Positions 25,994 to 34,560 are shown, counted from the first letter of the stretch. The stretch: DNA of 64,000 nucleotides from Chloroflexota bacterium (GCA_011523735.1 WTGB01000166.1:60504-124503); one strand, 5' to 3'. Numbers and translations: made by a program. Notes: a model not told the origin generated them from the letters alone.

Positions 25994-27181
25994 ATGTTCT
26001 CCGCTAATATCAACAAAGTCATTTTCATCAACTTCTGCCAACGTTTCCATCTTTACATCCATGCCTACGCCCTGCTGCTGCTGGCGCGCGGGCTGACGCT
26101 GGTCCAGATCAGCCTGATCGAGTCCATCGTCATCGGCACGATCTTCCTGATGGAAGTTCCCACTGGCATCCTCGCCGACCGCGTCGGCCGAAAATGGTCC
26201 ATCTTCTGCTCCACTTTTCTGCTGATGAGCGCCGAGTTCATCTTCATCTTCGCCCGAACTTTCGAGTGGTATATCCTCATCGCCTTGCTGACAGGCACCG
26301 GTTTCGCCTTCGCTTCGGGCGCGGTAGAAGCGCTGGTCTATGACAGCCTGCCTGAGAAAGGGCGCGAGGATGCCATGAAACGGGCGATGGGCCGGCTCGG
26401 TTTCTACGCCCAAATCGCCTTTGTCATCGCCCCCATCATCGGCGGGCTTATCATTGGCGAAGCACGTCAACAAGACTTTATACCCGCTATCGCCTTGACC
26501 GTTATCGCTCTGCTCCTCGGAGTGATCGTCTGCTTGACTCTGCGCGAGCCAGCCAGCCACACATCGGAGAAGAAACCCGGCAGCCTGGAACTGTTCCGCG
26601 ATGGTGTCTCCCTGCTGCGTCATCACAAGCGCTTGCGCCGCCTCGCCCTGTTGGTCGTCTTCACCTCGCCTTTCACCGGCGCCATCGTAACGACCTTGGG
26701 TCCCCCCTATCTGGTGCAGAACGAAGTATCGCCTTTCGCCGTCGGCCTGGCGCTTTCTGTCGGCAGCCTTCTCGCCGCTTTAACACAGCGCTATGCCTAC
26801 AAGTTCGAAGGATGGTTGGGCCAGGCGCGGGCGATCGCGGTACTGATTCTGCTGCCCGGCGTCTTGTACTGGCTTTTTGCCACGGTCGTCGGACCCTTCG
26901 CCACCCTTTTCGTCGTCATCCTAATGTACGGCGTTAACGACATGAAGGCGCCACTCTTCTCCGCCTACCAGAATGCGCTCATCGAGAGCAAGAATCGCGC
27001 GACCGTCCTGTCATTGATCAGCATGTTCACTAGCTTGTTCCTGGCGCTGGGCTTGCCTGTCTACGCCGCCCTCGCCGAACAATCGCTCGAAGTGACTTTC
27101 GTCGTTATGGGCGCTGTGATCATGCTCGCGGCTTTGATACTGCGTGTCCATCACTTGCCACCGGTGAAGATAGAGATTTAA
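25994..27181 (+). CDS. MFS transporter
   Basis: A 395-residue major facilitator with 12 predicted membrane segments. The loop between helices 2 and 3 reads GILADRVGRKWSIFC, the classic MFS motif A. A charged cytoplasmic loop (about residues 185-205, SHTSEKKPGS) separates the two six-helix halves. Substrate is unknown; drug or metabolite efflux or uptake is possible. ATG 25994 with GAGGG upstream is preferred over an in-frame start 14 codons earlier, because the shorter protein begins directly at the first helix. The gene converges on ThpR with a one-base gap between stops and has a long structured leader. Confidence 0.85.
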   Translation: MFSANINKVIFINFCQRFHLYIHAYALLLLARGLTLVQISLIESIVIGTIFLMEVPTGILADRVGRKWSIFCSTFLLMSAEFIFIFARTFEWYILIALLTGTGFAFASGAVEALVYDSLPEKGREDAMKRAMGRLGFYAQIAFVIAPIIGGLIIGEARQQDFIPAIALTVIALLLGVIVCLTLREPASHTSEKKPGSLELFRDGVSLLRHHKRLRRLALLVVFTSPFTGAIVTTLGPPYLVQNEVSPFAVGLALSVGSLLAALTQRYAYKFEGWLGQARAIAVLILLPGVLYWLFATVVGPFATLFVVILMYGVNDMKAPLFSAYQNALIESKNRATVLSLISMFTSLFLALGLPVYAALAEQSLEVTFVVMGAVIMLAALILRVHHLPPVKIEI

Positions 27182-27182
27182 G

Positions 27183-27737
27183 TCAGTCGATCTGCCCAGC
27201 CAGGTTGTAGACTTTGCGCTTTGTGTATACCGCGCCGCTCGGCTGAAGGTCGCTCTCATACAAAATAAACTGCTCCACCCGAAACGGCTCAGTATAAAAG
27301 TCGAGATGCGCTTGAATCCACTTGCTCGCCGGTCCCCGTCGCAGGGGCTTCTTGAAGCGCATCAGCGTGATATGCGGGTGGAAGCGCCTCCGCTCGCGAA
27401 TAAAGCCCTCACTCTCCAACGCATTGCCGACCGCTTCGTACAAGACGCGCAAAGGCGGCGTATTCTCCACACCCGCCCAAATCACACGAGGACGTGCTTC
27501 AATCGGAAACTGCCCGACGCCCTCGATGCGCAATGCAAAGGCCGGGGCAGCCACCTGCGCTAGCGCCCGCTGATAGGCTCTCGCCACCGCCTCCGGCACA
27601 TTGCCGATGAAGTGCAAAGTCAGATGCAGGGCCTCGCGCCGCGTCCAGCGTCCCGGCGGCAGATCGTCTTGACGCAGGCTGAGCACGCGGTCTTTTGTCG
27701 CGTCTGGCAGGTCAATGGCGACGAATAGGCGGGGCAT
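27183..27737 (-). CDS. thpR: RNA 2',3'-cyclic phosphodiesterase (ThpR/LigT)
   Basis: A 184-residue 2H phosphoesterase. Both catalytic His-x-Thr motifs are visible, HLTLHF near residue 38 and HPHITLMR near residue 120, as in the enzyme also called 2'-5' RNA ligase. It opens 2',3'-cyclic phosphates at RNA ends. The start is MPRLFVAIDLP (ATG 27737), with AGGTG six bases upstream; the frame extends 36 codons further but lacks family similarity there. A minus-strand TATAAT lies at 27771-27776, next to a TTGAAC-ttac-GTTCAA palindrome in the divergent promoter region. Confidence 0.9.
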   Translation of the reverse strand: MPRLFVAIDLPDATKDRVLSLRQDDLPPGRWTRREALHLTLHFIGNVPEAVARAYQRALAQVAAPAFALRIEGVGQFPIEARPRVIWAGVENTPPLRVLYEAVGNALESEGFIRERRRFHPHITLMRFKKPLRRGPASKWIQAHLDFYTEPFRVEQFILYESDLQPSGAVYTKRKVYNLAGQID

Positions 27738-27770
27738 GCATGCACCTGATTTACAGCGTTCCAATATGCG

Positions 27771-27794
27771 ATTATACTTTGAACTTACGTTCAA
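27771..27794. promoter_or_regulatory. Divergent promoter region with palindrome between thpR and the SnoaL-like gene
   Basis: A minus-strand TATAAT (27771-27776) lies beside a perfect inverted repeat TTGAAC-ttac-GTTCAA (27779-27794). The repeat falls where the -35 region of the thpR promoter would be and upstream of the rightward gene, so a repressor bound there could affect both. Confidence 0.45.
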
Positions 27795-27828
27795 TAAAAA
27801 GCTAAGCAAGCTAGGAAACAAAACCAAT

Positions 27829-28194
27829 ATGCTCAAAAAGGACATCGCAATAACATTTCTTCAAATGGCTTCGTCAGGTGCGGTGCGTGAGGCCTACGAA
27901 AAATATATTCACTCTGACTTTATTCATCACAACGCCTACTTCAAGGGCGACCGCGAGGCAATCCTTAGAGGAATGGAGGAAAATGCACAGCAGTTTCCTA
28001 ATAAGCAATGCGAGATCCTGCGCACCCTCGAAGATCGTGATTTGGTTGCTGTCCACAGCAAGATTACGCTCGACCCCGAGAATGTATTTGCTGTCATTCA
28101 CATTTTTCGATTTAAGGACGAAAAAATCATCGAGGAATGGGAAGCGAGCCAAGAAGCCCGAGAAGATTCACCGAATGAAAACGGGATTTTTTGA
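27829..28194 (+). CDS. SnoaL-like / NTF2-fold protein
   Basis: A 121-residue NTF2-fold protein. IHSDFIHHN, AVIHIFRFKDEKIIEEWEAS and the closing NENGIF match the SnoaL-like aldol-condensation/polyketide-cyclase-type family, which ends in NGMF-like residues. No enzymatic function can be read. I chose ATG 27829, where family similarity begins; an in-frame ATG at 27766 falls in the divergent promoter region. Composition is more AT-rich than its neighbours (27 G+C of 60 bases at 27901-27960), suggesting transfer. It stands alone between thpR and the binding-protein cluster. Confidence 0.75.
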   Translation: MLKKDIAITFLQMASSGAVREAYEKYIHSDFIHHNAYFKGDREAILRGMEENAQQFPNKQCEILRTLEDRDLVAVHSKITLDPENVFAVIHIFRFKDEKIIEEWEASQEAREDSPNENGIF

Positions 28195-28203
28195 GGAATA
28201 TAC

Positions 28204-28374
28204 CTAGAACTTCTGATTCGGACGCGGCGATTCTTGATTTACAAGGACTAGAGGCTGTTTCCAGCGACTCCGATCCACCGTGACTCGAACGCTCGCCGCC
28301 AGGTTCTCCAAGGCGACAATCGACGGTCTCACTCCCCCGGCGCTTATACAGACCACCAGCCGCGACTGCCACAT
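28204..28374 (-). other. Unexplained 56-codon open frame in the gap before the binding-protein genes
   Basis: The 254 bases between 28194 and 28449 hold no recognised gene. On the minus strand ATG 28374 opens a 56-codon frame ending at TAG 28204-28206, with no Shine-Dalgarno sequence and no family I recognise. It could be a fragment of a dispersed repeat or chance. Confidence 0.2.
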
Positions 28375-28384
28375 GCTTGCCTAA

Positions 28385-28414
28385 TTGCGCGTTACAGCTT
28401 ACGCTTAACATAAT
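28385..28414 (+). promoter_or_regulatory. Promoter of the first binding-protein gene
   Basis: TTGCGC (28385-28390) and CATAAT (28409-28414) are 18 bases apart, 34 bases upstream of the TTG start. Confidence 0.5.
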
Positions 28415-28448
28415 CCTGCTACTGTCCCTCATTAAGGAGCGCGCCACT

Positions 28449-29777
28449 TTGAAAGCGTCAATTGCAAAGATCTGGATCATTCTCCCGCTAATCCTTTTAC
28501 TGTCCATCACCACTAGAGCCGACCAACACTGCGACTTCGCCGACCAGCCGGTCCTCATCGGCGGCGTCGTGCCCCTCTCCTCACCGGGTTCGGTCGCCGG
28601 CGGCATTGGCATGGACTGGGGCTTCCAGCAAGCCGTCGCCGATATCAACGCTGATTGTGGCATCCAGATCGACGGCGTCGACCATCGTGTGCGCGTCATC
28701 ACCGTCGATTCGGAAGGCATCTCCGAATACGGACAAGCCGTGGTCGAACGTCTGATTCTGCAGGACAAAGTCACTGGCATCGTCGGCGTCTATCACAGCG
28801 CCGTCGGTCTGGCGACGATGGGCATGGTGCAGAAATATCAAGTACCGACCATCTACGCCCATCCCCGCAATGATTACATCAGCGCCAGCGGCTACCTCGA
28901 ATACGAAGGCGAGCCGCCTCGCATCAGCCAGGGGGTCGATTATGTCTTCCGTACCTCTCCGCCCAGTTCCATCGTCGGCAAGATCGTCACCGATTGGCTG
29001 GTCTCCCTTGGCGTACAAGATGTCGTGCTCATCCTGGAGAATACCGACTACGGTCACCCGGCCGCCGCCGCTGAACGAGCCCACCTCGAACGGGCTGGCG
29101 TCCATGTCGAGCAACTGGAAATCGAATTGGGCACCGAAGATTTTGTGCCTATCCTGAGCCGCCTTTGGGCGCGCCCGGCTCTTCCCGACGCCATCCGCAT
29201 CCTCGTCAGCGGCGAAACCTCATACAACCTCACCCAGCAAATGACTGAGCTCGGCATCGCCCCCACCGCCGATACCATCTGCGTCACCAATCACCTCGCC
29301 TTCCAATCGGAACAATACTGGAATACCGTTCCCGATGGCAACTTCTGCGCCTTCGACCGCGTCGGCACGATTCCCAGCCTCTACAATGACCTGGCAGAGG
29401 AGCTCGACCGCCGCTACCAAGCCGACTTCGGCGATATCCTGGTCAGCTTCGCCATGGAAGCCTACGACAGCGTCTGGCTCATGGCTGACGCCATCAAGCG
29501 CGCCGGCAGCATCGATGATCCCGCTGCCATCGTCACCGCCCTGGAGACGGCTGACATCGACCTGTCGCAAGGCCACTATTATTTCACTTACGGCAGCCAC
29601 AATCCGGTCTTGCCGGAGGATGTGCCCGCCTATATGTGGCATCAATGGCCCGTGCCGGTCGTTACCGTCATGCAGTATTTTGAGGAAGGACAAAGCGGCC
29701 TGGACGCCGCCGTCGTCTATCCGGAGATCTATCAAACTCACGGTACATCCTATTTCCACCCCGGCGGTTCCAACTAA
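28449..29777 (+). CDS. Type I periplasmic binding protein (branched-chain amino acid type), paralog 1
   Basis: A 442-residue exported ligand-binding protein of the Leu/Ile/Val-binding (Peripla_BP_6) fold, delivering a small organic solute to an ABC transporter. A TTG start (28449) is supported by AAGGAG nine bases upstream and gives a clean signal peptide (Lys near the N-terminus, IWIILPLILLLSITTRA core). Mature sequence begins with DQHC; the Cys recurs in both paralogs and is not a lipobox. PLSSPGSVAGG and YHSAVGLATM line the ligand cleft in the family. It is the first of three tandem paralogs, with no permease or ATPase gene nearby. Confidence 0.85.
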   Translation: MKASIAKIWIILPLILLLSITTRADQHCDFADQPVLIGGVVPLSSPGSVAGGIGMDWGFQQAVADINADCGIQIDGVDHRVRVITVDSEGISEYGQAVVERLILQDKVTGIVGVYHSAVGLATMGMVQKYQVPTIYAHPRNDYISASGYLEYEGEPPRISQGVDYVFRTSPPSSIVGKIVTDWLVSLGVQDVVLILENTDYGHPAAAAERAHLERAGVHVEQLEIELGTEDFVPILSRLWARPALPDAIRILVSGETSYNLTQQMTELGIAPTADTICVTNHLAFQSEQYWNTVPDGNFCAFDRVGTIPSLYNDLAEELDRRYQADFGDILVSFAMEAYDSVWLMADAIKRAGSIDDPAAIVTALETADIDLSQGHYYFTYGSHNPVLPEDVPAYMWHQWPVPVVTVMQYFEEGQSGLDAAVVYPEIYQTHGTSYFHPGGSN

Positions 29778-29806
29778 GGCTCTCGCCGCGAACGCCGGAG
29801 GTTGCT

Positions 29807-31126
29807 ATGAAGAAGTTCGTGAAAGTCTTGCTGCTGGCGGCCCTTTGGCTGCTGCCATGGAGCGCGATAAAAGCGGAGTCCGATTGTGACGTCGCCGACG
29901 AAGTCATTAAGTTTGGCGCCTTCGCCCCGCTGTCCGCGCCTGGGGCGGTGGTGGCCGGCGTCGTCATTGACTGGGCGGTGCAGCAGGCTGCCGACGACAT
30001 CAACGCCGAATGCGGCATCAGCGTCAACGGCGTGAATTACCGGCTGGAAGTTATCACTGGCGATACCGAAGGCATCTCCGAGCGCGGGCAGGCGGTGGCT
30101 GAACGCTTCATATTTGATGAGAGCATTCACGGCGCGGTCGCCGGCTTTCATAGCGCGGTGGCTCTGGCGGCGATGAGCATCTTGCAGGAAAACCACATCC
30201 CGACGGTATGGGGAGGTCCCTGGAACGACAACATCACCGCCAATGGCATCATCGAATACGAAGGCAGACCGCCGCGCATCAATGATGGGGTGGATTATAT
30301 CTTCCGCATCTCGCCATCCTGGACGATGGTGGGCTCGGTGATCGCCGATTGGCTTATCTCTCTCGGCGTTGAGGATGTGATCATCCTGGCGGAAAACACC
30401 GATTTTGGGCAGCCGGCCGCGGCGGACGAGAAAGCGCGGCTGGAAGCGGCTGGCATCCGGGTCGAGCAATACAATGTCGAGTTGGGCACGGAAGATTTCG
30501 TCCCCATACTTAGCCGCATCGAATTGCGCCCCGAACCGGCTGAGGCCATCCATATCATCATCACCGGCGATACCGCTCTCAACCTCAACCAGCAAATGGC
30601 GGAACTGGGCATCGCGCCCAGCCAGGACACGATCTGCATCGCCGGCTACGATGCCGAACAGTCGACGCAGTTTTGGAACAGCGTAGAAGACGGCAATTAC
30701 TGCGCTTTCAATCGCACCGGTGTCATCCCTTCCCTCTTCAGCGAGATGGGTGCCGAGCTCAACCGAAAATACGAAGAGTACTGGGATGACACCGCGCCCA
30801 GCTTCGCCATGGAGCCTTATGACAGCGTACTGCTGCTAGCCAATGCCATCGAACGCGCCGGCAGCTTCACCGCCCCTGACGCCATTGTCGCCGCGCTGGA
30901 AACATCGGATGTAGAATTGTCCCAGGGCCGCTATTACTTCGATTATGGGGGGCACAATCCGGAGCTGCCGCCCGGCGCCCCCGCTTTCTTGTGGCATCAA
31001 TGGCCCGCCCCCATCATCACCGTCATGCAATACTTTGAATTTGGACAGAACGCGCTGGATGCCGCCGTCGTCTATCCCGAAGCCTATCAAACCCACGGCA
31101 CCTCCTACATCGTGCCGGGCAGCTAA
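29807..31126 (+). CDS. Type I periplasmic binding protein, paralog 2
   Basis: A 439-residue exported solute-binding protein, homologous to the genes before and after it. The signal peptide is MKKFVKVLLLAALWLLPWSA, and the mature N-terminus keeps the Cys (ESDCDVAD). Shared blocks include PLSAPGAVVAG, FHSAVALAAM, NDNITANGIIEYEG, ELGTEDFVPILSR and a C-terminal TVMQYFEFGQNALDAAVVYPE. Asn/Asp changes around the cleft versus paralog 1 suggest different ligands. GGAGG precedes the ATG by about seven bases. It begins 29 bases after paralog 1, so it is likely co-transcribed with it. Confidence 0.88.
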   Translation: MKKFVKVLLLAALWLLPWSAIKAESDCDVADEVIKFGAFAPLSAPGAVVAGVVIDWAVQQAADDINAECGISVNGVNYRLEVITGDTEGISERGQAVAERFIFDESIHGAVAGFHSAVALAAMSILQENHIPTVWGGPWNDNITANGIIEYEGRPPRINDGVDYIFRISPSWTMVGSVIADWLISLGVEDVIILAENTDFGQPAAADEKARLEAAGIRVEQYNVELGTEDFVPILSRIELRPEPAEAIHIIITGDTALNLNQQMAELGIAPSQDTICIAGYDAEQSTQFWNSVEDGNYCAFNRTGVIPSLFSEMGAELNRKYEEYWDDTAPSFAMEPYDSVLLLANAIERAGSFTAPDAIVAALETSDVELSQGRYYFDYGGHNPELPPGAPAFLWHQWPAPIITVMQYFEFGQNALDAAVVYPEAYQTHGTSYIVPGS

Positions 31127-31270
31127 CAAAGCCCAGAGATATATTCGCGCAATCCTGCTGGCATAGACGCTTCAGCCCGGTATGAATTAACCGCCCTCGC
31201 TTTGTGTGATACACTTAAATAAAGAGAATCTCGAATCTGAGTGAAAAAAGACAACTATAGGGAGTTCACC

Positions 31271-32602
31271 ATGGCGACCAAATTTTTTCCTTTTATGACA
31301 ACTGTGGCGCTGCTGCTGTTGCTGGGCATTGGTTGGGTAAACGCGGACAGCCACTGCGATTTCGCCGACGAGACGATAAGATTCGGCGGCATCGCCCCCC
31401 TGTCGCCACCCGGCGCAACCGGCGCCGGCGTCATCATTGACTGGTCCTATCAGCAGGCGGCCGCCGATATCAACGCGGAATGCGGGGTAGATATCGCTGG
31501 CGTCAACCATCGCCTGGAAGTGCTGACGGGCGACTCCGAAGGCATATCCGAGCGCGGGCAAGCGCTGGCGGAACGCTGGATATTTGAAGACAAGGTGCAT
31601 GGCGTTGTCGGCGGTTATCACAGCGCAGTGGCGCTGGCGCTGATGAAAATCACCCAAGAAAACCAGATCCCGACCTTGTTCGCCGGACCCTGGAACGACA
31701 ATATCACCGCTAACGGCATCATCGAATACGAGGGCAGAGCGCCACGCATTGAAGACGGCGTCGACTACGTCTTCCGCATTTCGCCAGCCAATTTCATGGT
31801 AGAGTCGGTGGCGGCGAACTGGTTCAGTGAGCTCGGCTTGGATGATGTCATCATCATGACGGAGAACACCGACTACGGCATCCCAGCCGCAGCCCTTCAA
31901 ACCGCTCTGCTGGAAGCGGCTGGGATGACGGTCGCGCAGTACAGCTTTGAGTTGGGCACAGAAGACTTTGTGCCTGTCTTGAACCGAGTCCTGGCGCGCG
32001 CCGAACCGCCGGATGCCATTCGGGTGCTGATTACGGGCGAGACCGGCTTCAATCTGGTGCAGCAGATGGCTGAGTTGGGCATCGCGCCCAACGCCGATAC
32101 CATTTGCGTCGCCGAGAGCTTCGCCGGCGATTCGACCCAGTTTTGGGCGGCTGTGCCCGATGGCAACTACTGCGCCTTCACTCGCGTCGGCGCCACGCCC
32201 GCGCTCTTTGGCGAAATGGCGCATGATGTCAATGCCCGCTATACAGCCGAGTGGGGCGGCGTCGCCCCCAGCTATTCGCTAGAGCCTTATGACAGCGTAC
32301 GGCTGCTGGCCGCGGCAATGGATGCCGCCGACAGCTTCAACGACGCAGACGCCATCGTCGCCGCGCTGGAGACTATCGACATCGAGTTGGCGCAAGGGCG
32401 CTATTACTTCGAATATGGCAGCCACAATCCGGACCTGCCCGAAGGCGAACCGACCTATCTGTGGCATCAATGGCCCGACCCGATCGTGACGGTGGTGCAA
32501 TACTTCGAGCAAGATCAGAGCGCGCTGGATGCGGCGGTAATCTATCCGCCGGTATATCAGACGCATGGCACATCTTACGTAGAACCGGGCACGTCGCCCT
32601 GA
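31271..32602 (+). CDS. Type I periplasmic binding protein, paralog 3
   Basis: A 443-residue exported solute-binding protein. I take ATG 31271 with GGGAG seven bases upstream; a GTG start at 31241 is possible. Signal peptide FFPFMTTVALLLLLGIGWVNA is followed by DSHCDFAD. It is closer to paralog 2 than to paralog 1 over the WNDNITANGIIEYEG block and the YHSAVALALMKI cleft region. It lies 144 bases after paralog 2 and has a TACACT box near 31209, so it may be separately expressed. A strong intrinsic terminator lies after it at 32645-32677. The ligand is unknown; amino acid, amide or urea-type solutes are typical. Confidence 0.87.
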   Translation: MATKFFPFMTTVALLLLLGIGWVNADSHCDFADETIRFGGIAPLSPPGATGAGVIIDWSYQQAAADINAECGVDIAGVNHRLEVLTGDSEGISERGQALAERWIFEDKVHGVVGGYHSAVALALMKITQENQIPTLFAGPWNDNITANGIIEYEGRAPRIEDGVDYVFRISPANFMVESVAANWFSELGLDDVIIMTENTDYGIPAAALQTALLEAAGMTVAQYSFELGTEDFVPVLNRVLARAEPPDAIRVLITGETGFNLVQQMAELGIAPNADTICVAESFAGDSTQFWAAVPDGNYCAFTRVGATPALFGEMAHDVNARYTAEWGGVAPSYSLEPYDSVRLLAAAMDAADSFNDADAIVAALETIDIELAQGRYYFEYGSHNPDLPEGEPTYLWHQWPDPIVTVVQYFEQDQSALDAAVIYPPVYQTHGTSYVEPGTSP

Positions 32603-32604
32603 TT

Positions 32605-32634
32605 TTGCCGATAACTAGCCCAGCGGGTTATAAT
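32605..32634 (+). promoter_or_regulatory. Promoter of the nucleoside hydrolase gene
   Basis: TTGCCG (32605-32610) and TATAAT (32629-32634) are 18 bases apart. A transcript would start near 32641 and run straight into the terminator-like hairpin at 32645-32677. Confidence 0.5.
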
Positions 32635-32644
32635 TCCAACAGTC

Positions 32645-32677
32645 AACGGGTGGGCAGGAACCCGCCCGTTTTCTTTT
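32645..32677 (+). terminator. Intrinsic terminator / possible attenuator
   Basis: AACGGGTGGG (32645-32654) pairs with CCCGCCCGTT (32661-32670) through one G-U pair around a six-base loop, followed by TTCTTTT. It ends the binding-protein transcript, but it lies downstream of the promoter of the next gene, so readthrough or control is needed there. Confidence 0.75.
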
Positions 32678-32705
32678 GCGCCTGACAAGGAAGGACAAAG
32701 GCCTA

Positions 32706-33632
32706 ATGACATTTCCGCAACTGAGCGACCAATTCCGCCTAAACCGTTTGCAGCCACCAACCGGTGAGGTGCGCATGGTGCTGGATACCGATACCTACAA
32801 CGAAATCGACGACCAGTTCGCGCTGACTTACGCTCTCCTCTCGCCGGAAAAGCTCACGGTGGAAGCTGTGTACGCCGCCCCATTTCATAACAATCGCTCC
32901 AGCGGACCCGGCGACGGCATGGAAAAAAGTTACGCTGAGATTCTGCGCCTGTTGGACTTCCTCGGCGTCGCTGCCGATGGCTTTGCCTTCCGCGGCTCTA
33001 CGAAATACATCGGCCCAGCCCGCCGGCCGCAAGACAACGCCGCCGTCCGCGATCTCATTGACAAGGCGCTTGCCAGCCCGGCTGATGACCCGCTCTACGT
33101 CGTCGCCATCGGCGCGATAACCAACGTGGCTTCCGCGCTGCTAATTGAACCGGAGATCATTCAGAATATCGTTGTCGTCTGGCTCGGGGGCCACAATCTG
33201 AATTGGTCCCACACCCGCGAATTCAACCTGAAACAGGACGTGCCCGCAGCGCAAATCGTACTCGACAGTGGCGTACCCTTCGTCATCGTGCCCTGCCTCG
33301 GCGTGACTTCCCACCTGCAAACTACTCTGCCCGAACTTCAAGCCTGCATCGGTGGCGTCAACCGCGTCGGCGATTACCTCTGCCAGATCTTCAGCGAATA
33401 TCGGCCAGATTCCTTCGCCGCCTCCAGCGTCATCTGGGACATCTCGACCATCGCCTGGCTGATCAACCCCCAATGGGCGCCCAGCGATCTCGTGCACAGC
33501 CCCGTGCTCACCGACCAGGTCACCTGGAGCGTGGATCGTTCGCGCCATCTGGTGCGGGTCGCGAACTTCGTCCAACGCGATCCGATCTTCCGCGACCTGT
33601 TCAGCAAGATACGCTCTCAGGGCGGCATTTAG
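32706..33632 (+). CDS. Inosine-uridine nucleoside hydrolase-like protein
   Basis: A 308-residue protein of the IUNH superfamily, which cleaves the N-glycosidic bond of ribonucleosides. The Ca-binding N-terminal motif is DTDTYNEIDDQFAL (about residues 26-39), the variant of DxDxxxDD seen in one subfamily. GAITNVASALL and WLGGHNLNW supply further site residues, and the late Asp is in SVIWDIS. No signal peptide is seen. ATG 32706 with AAAGG just upstream is preferred to a TTG at 32676, which falls inside the terminator U-tract. Its 3' end overlaps the convergent gene by four bases. Confidence 0.83.
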   Translation: MTFPQLSDQFRLNRLQPPTGEVRMVLDTDTYNEIDDQFALTYALLSPEKLTVEAVYAAPFHNNRSSGPGDGMEKSYAEILRLLDFLGVAADGFAFRGSTKYIGPARRPQDNAAVRDLIDKALASPADDPLYVVAIGAITNVASALLIEPEIIQNIVVVWLGGHNLNWSHTREFNLKQDVPAAQIVLDSGVPFVIVPCLGVTSHLQTTLPELQACIGGVNRVGDYLCQIFSEYRPDSFAASSVIWDISTIAWLINPQWAPSDLVHSPVLTDQVTWSVDRSRHLVRVANFVQRDPIFRDLFSKIRSQGGI

Positions 33633-34162
33633 ATCCAATCAAATGCCTGACGGGTTCGGCGGATCCGCGCGCGCACCGATGCCGCATCGTCTTGCTCGGC
33701 CGCGGCGAGCATGTCCAAGACGCTATCGCGGTACGCGGGATGCTGATCGGCCAGCACAGCAGCGCCGTGGACGCTCCAGGCGCGGATGAAGGTGTTAGCG
33801 CCGCGGGCTTGGGCGGCCAGCGCATCCATCAGGGGCGGAGCCAGCGACGATGGCAGGACCAGTGTATCCATCATTTGCAGGACATGTATGCGGGAAAGCC
33901 AACCGGTCTCCTGGATCAGCAGACCTAACAACGTTTCACATTGGCGTGGAGACAACTGCGCGCCAGTCACGCCGAAACGCTTGAGCAGCCAGGTAGCGGC
34001 CGCTTGCAGGTTGCGATCATTGCTGGCGGCGAAATCACACAATTCCGCGACCAAATTCGCATCAGCGCTGTGCGCCGCGGCAAACCGTTCCAAGGGACCG
34101 GTGCTCTTGCCATCGAAATCGAAAAGCGCTTGTGACAGCGCGTCAGTCCGCGCGCTAGTCAT
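33629..34162 (-). CDS. Hypothetical HEAT-like helical protein
   Basis: A 177-residue protein made of helix pairs reminiscent of HEAT or armadillo repeats: AAATWLLKRFG, CETLLGLLIQETGWLSRIHVL and TFIRAWSVHGAAVLA. It ends with a basic ARIRRTRQAFDWI. DNA-alkylation-repair AlkD-like folds also have this pattern, so a nucleic-acid or scaffold role is possible, but no catalytic residue stands out. Its ATG overlaps the stop of the DUF1801 gene as ATGA, so the two are translationally coupled. I do not recognise a family. Confidence 0.65.
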   Translation of the reverse strand: MTSARTDALSQALFDFDGKSTGPLERFAAAHSADANLVAELCDFAASNDRNLQAAATWLLKRFGVTGAQLSPRQCETLLGLLIQETGWLSRIHVLQMMDTLVLPSSLAPPLMDALAAQARGANTFIRAWSVHGAAVLADQHPAYRDSVLDMLAAAEQDDAASVRARIRRTRQAFDWI

Positions 34163-34560
34163 TGCAGCTTGGGCAGAGTGCGCGACGCATCCTCGACCAG
34201 TTGCCGCAGCGCCGGCTGCTCAAGATCGGTGAGGCTGCGTATCTTCACATGCCGCAGGTCAGCCCCGCTGCCTTCCAGCAAGTTTTCCGGATCCGGCAAA
34301 TGCGCGCCGTACATGAAGCCAAAGTTCAGGTGATTCTTGAATGGCGCGAGATAACAGAAATGCTCCGACATCTTCTTGGGTCCCACCCCATAACCGGCGA
34401 TTTTCTGCCGCGCCCAAGGCACCTCCGTGATGCCCGGCATGACCTCCGCCAGCAGCTCTCGGGCGACCCGCGCCAGCGCCTGTACCTCCGGCGATGCTTT
34501 GACGATCACCTCGTCGAACGTACCGTTCCCCCCGACCGTCTTGACATTCAATTCTGACAT
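34159..34560 (-). CDS. DUF1801 domain protein
   Basis: A 133-residue protein with DUF1801 features: SPEVQALARVARELLAEVMP, then VPWARQKIAGYGVG, and CYLAPFKNHLNFGFMYGAHL. The domain is widespread and small; structures show an iron-chaperone or frataxin-like fold in some members, but biochemical roles are largely unknown. A Shine-Dalgarno sequence is present upstream, and the stop overlaps the following HEAT-like gene by four bases. The two genes converge on the nucleoside hydrolase. Confidence 0.8.
   Translation of the reverse strand: MSELNVKTVGGNGTFDEVIVKASPEVQALARVARELLAEVMPGITEVPWARQKIAGYGVGPKKMSEHFCYLAPFKNHLNFGFMYGAHLPDPENLLEGSGADLRHVKIRSLTDLEQPALRQLVEDASRTLPKLQ

Noticed and set aside
28127..28780. 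217-codon minus-strand frame across the first binding-protein start
   Set aside because: Overlaps the signal peptide and Shine-Dalgarno of a well-supported gene and has no recognisable domain.
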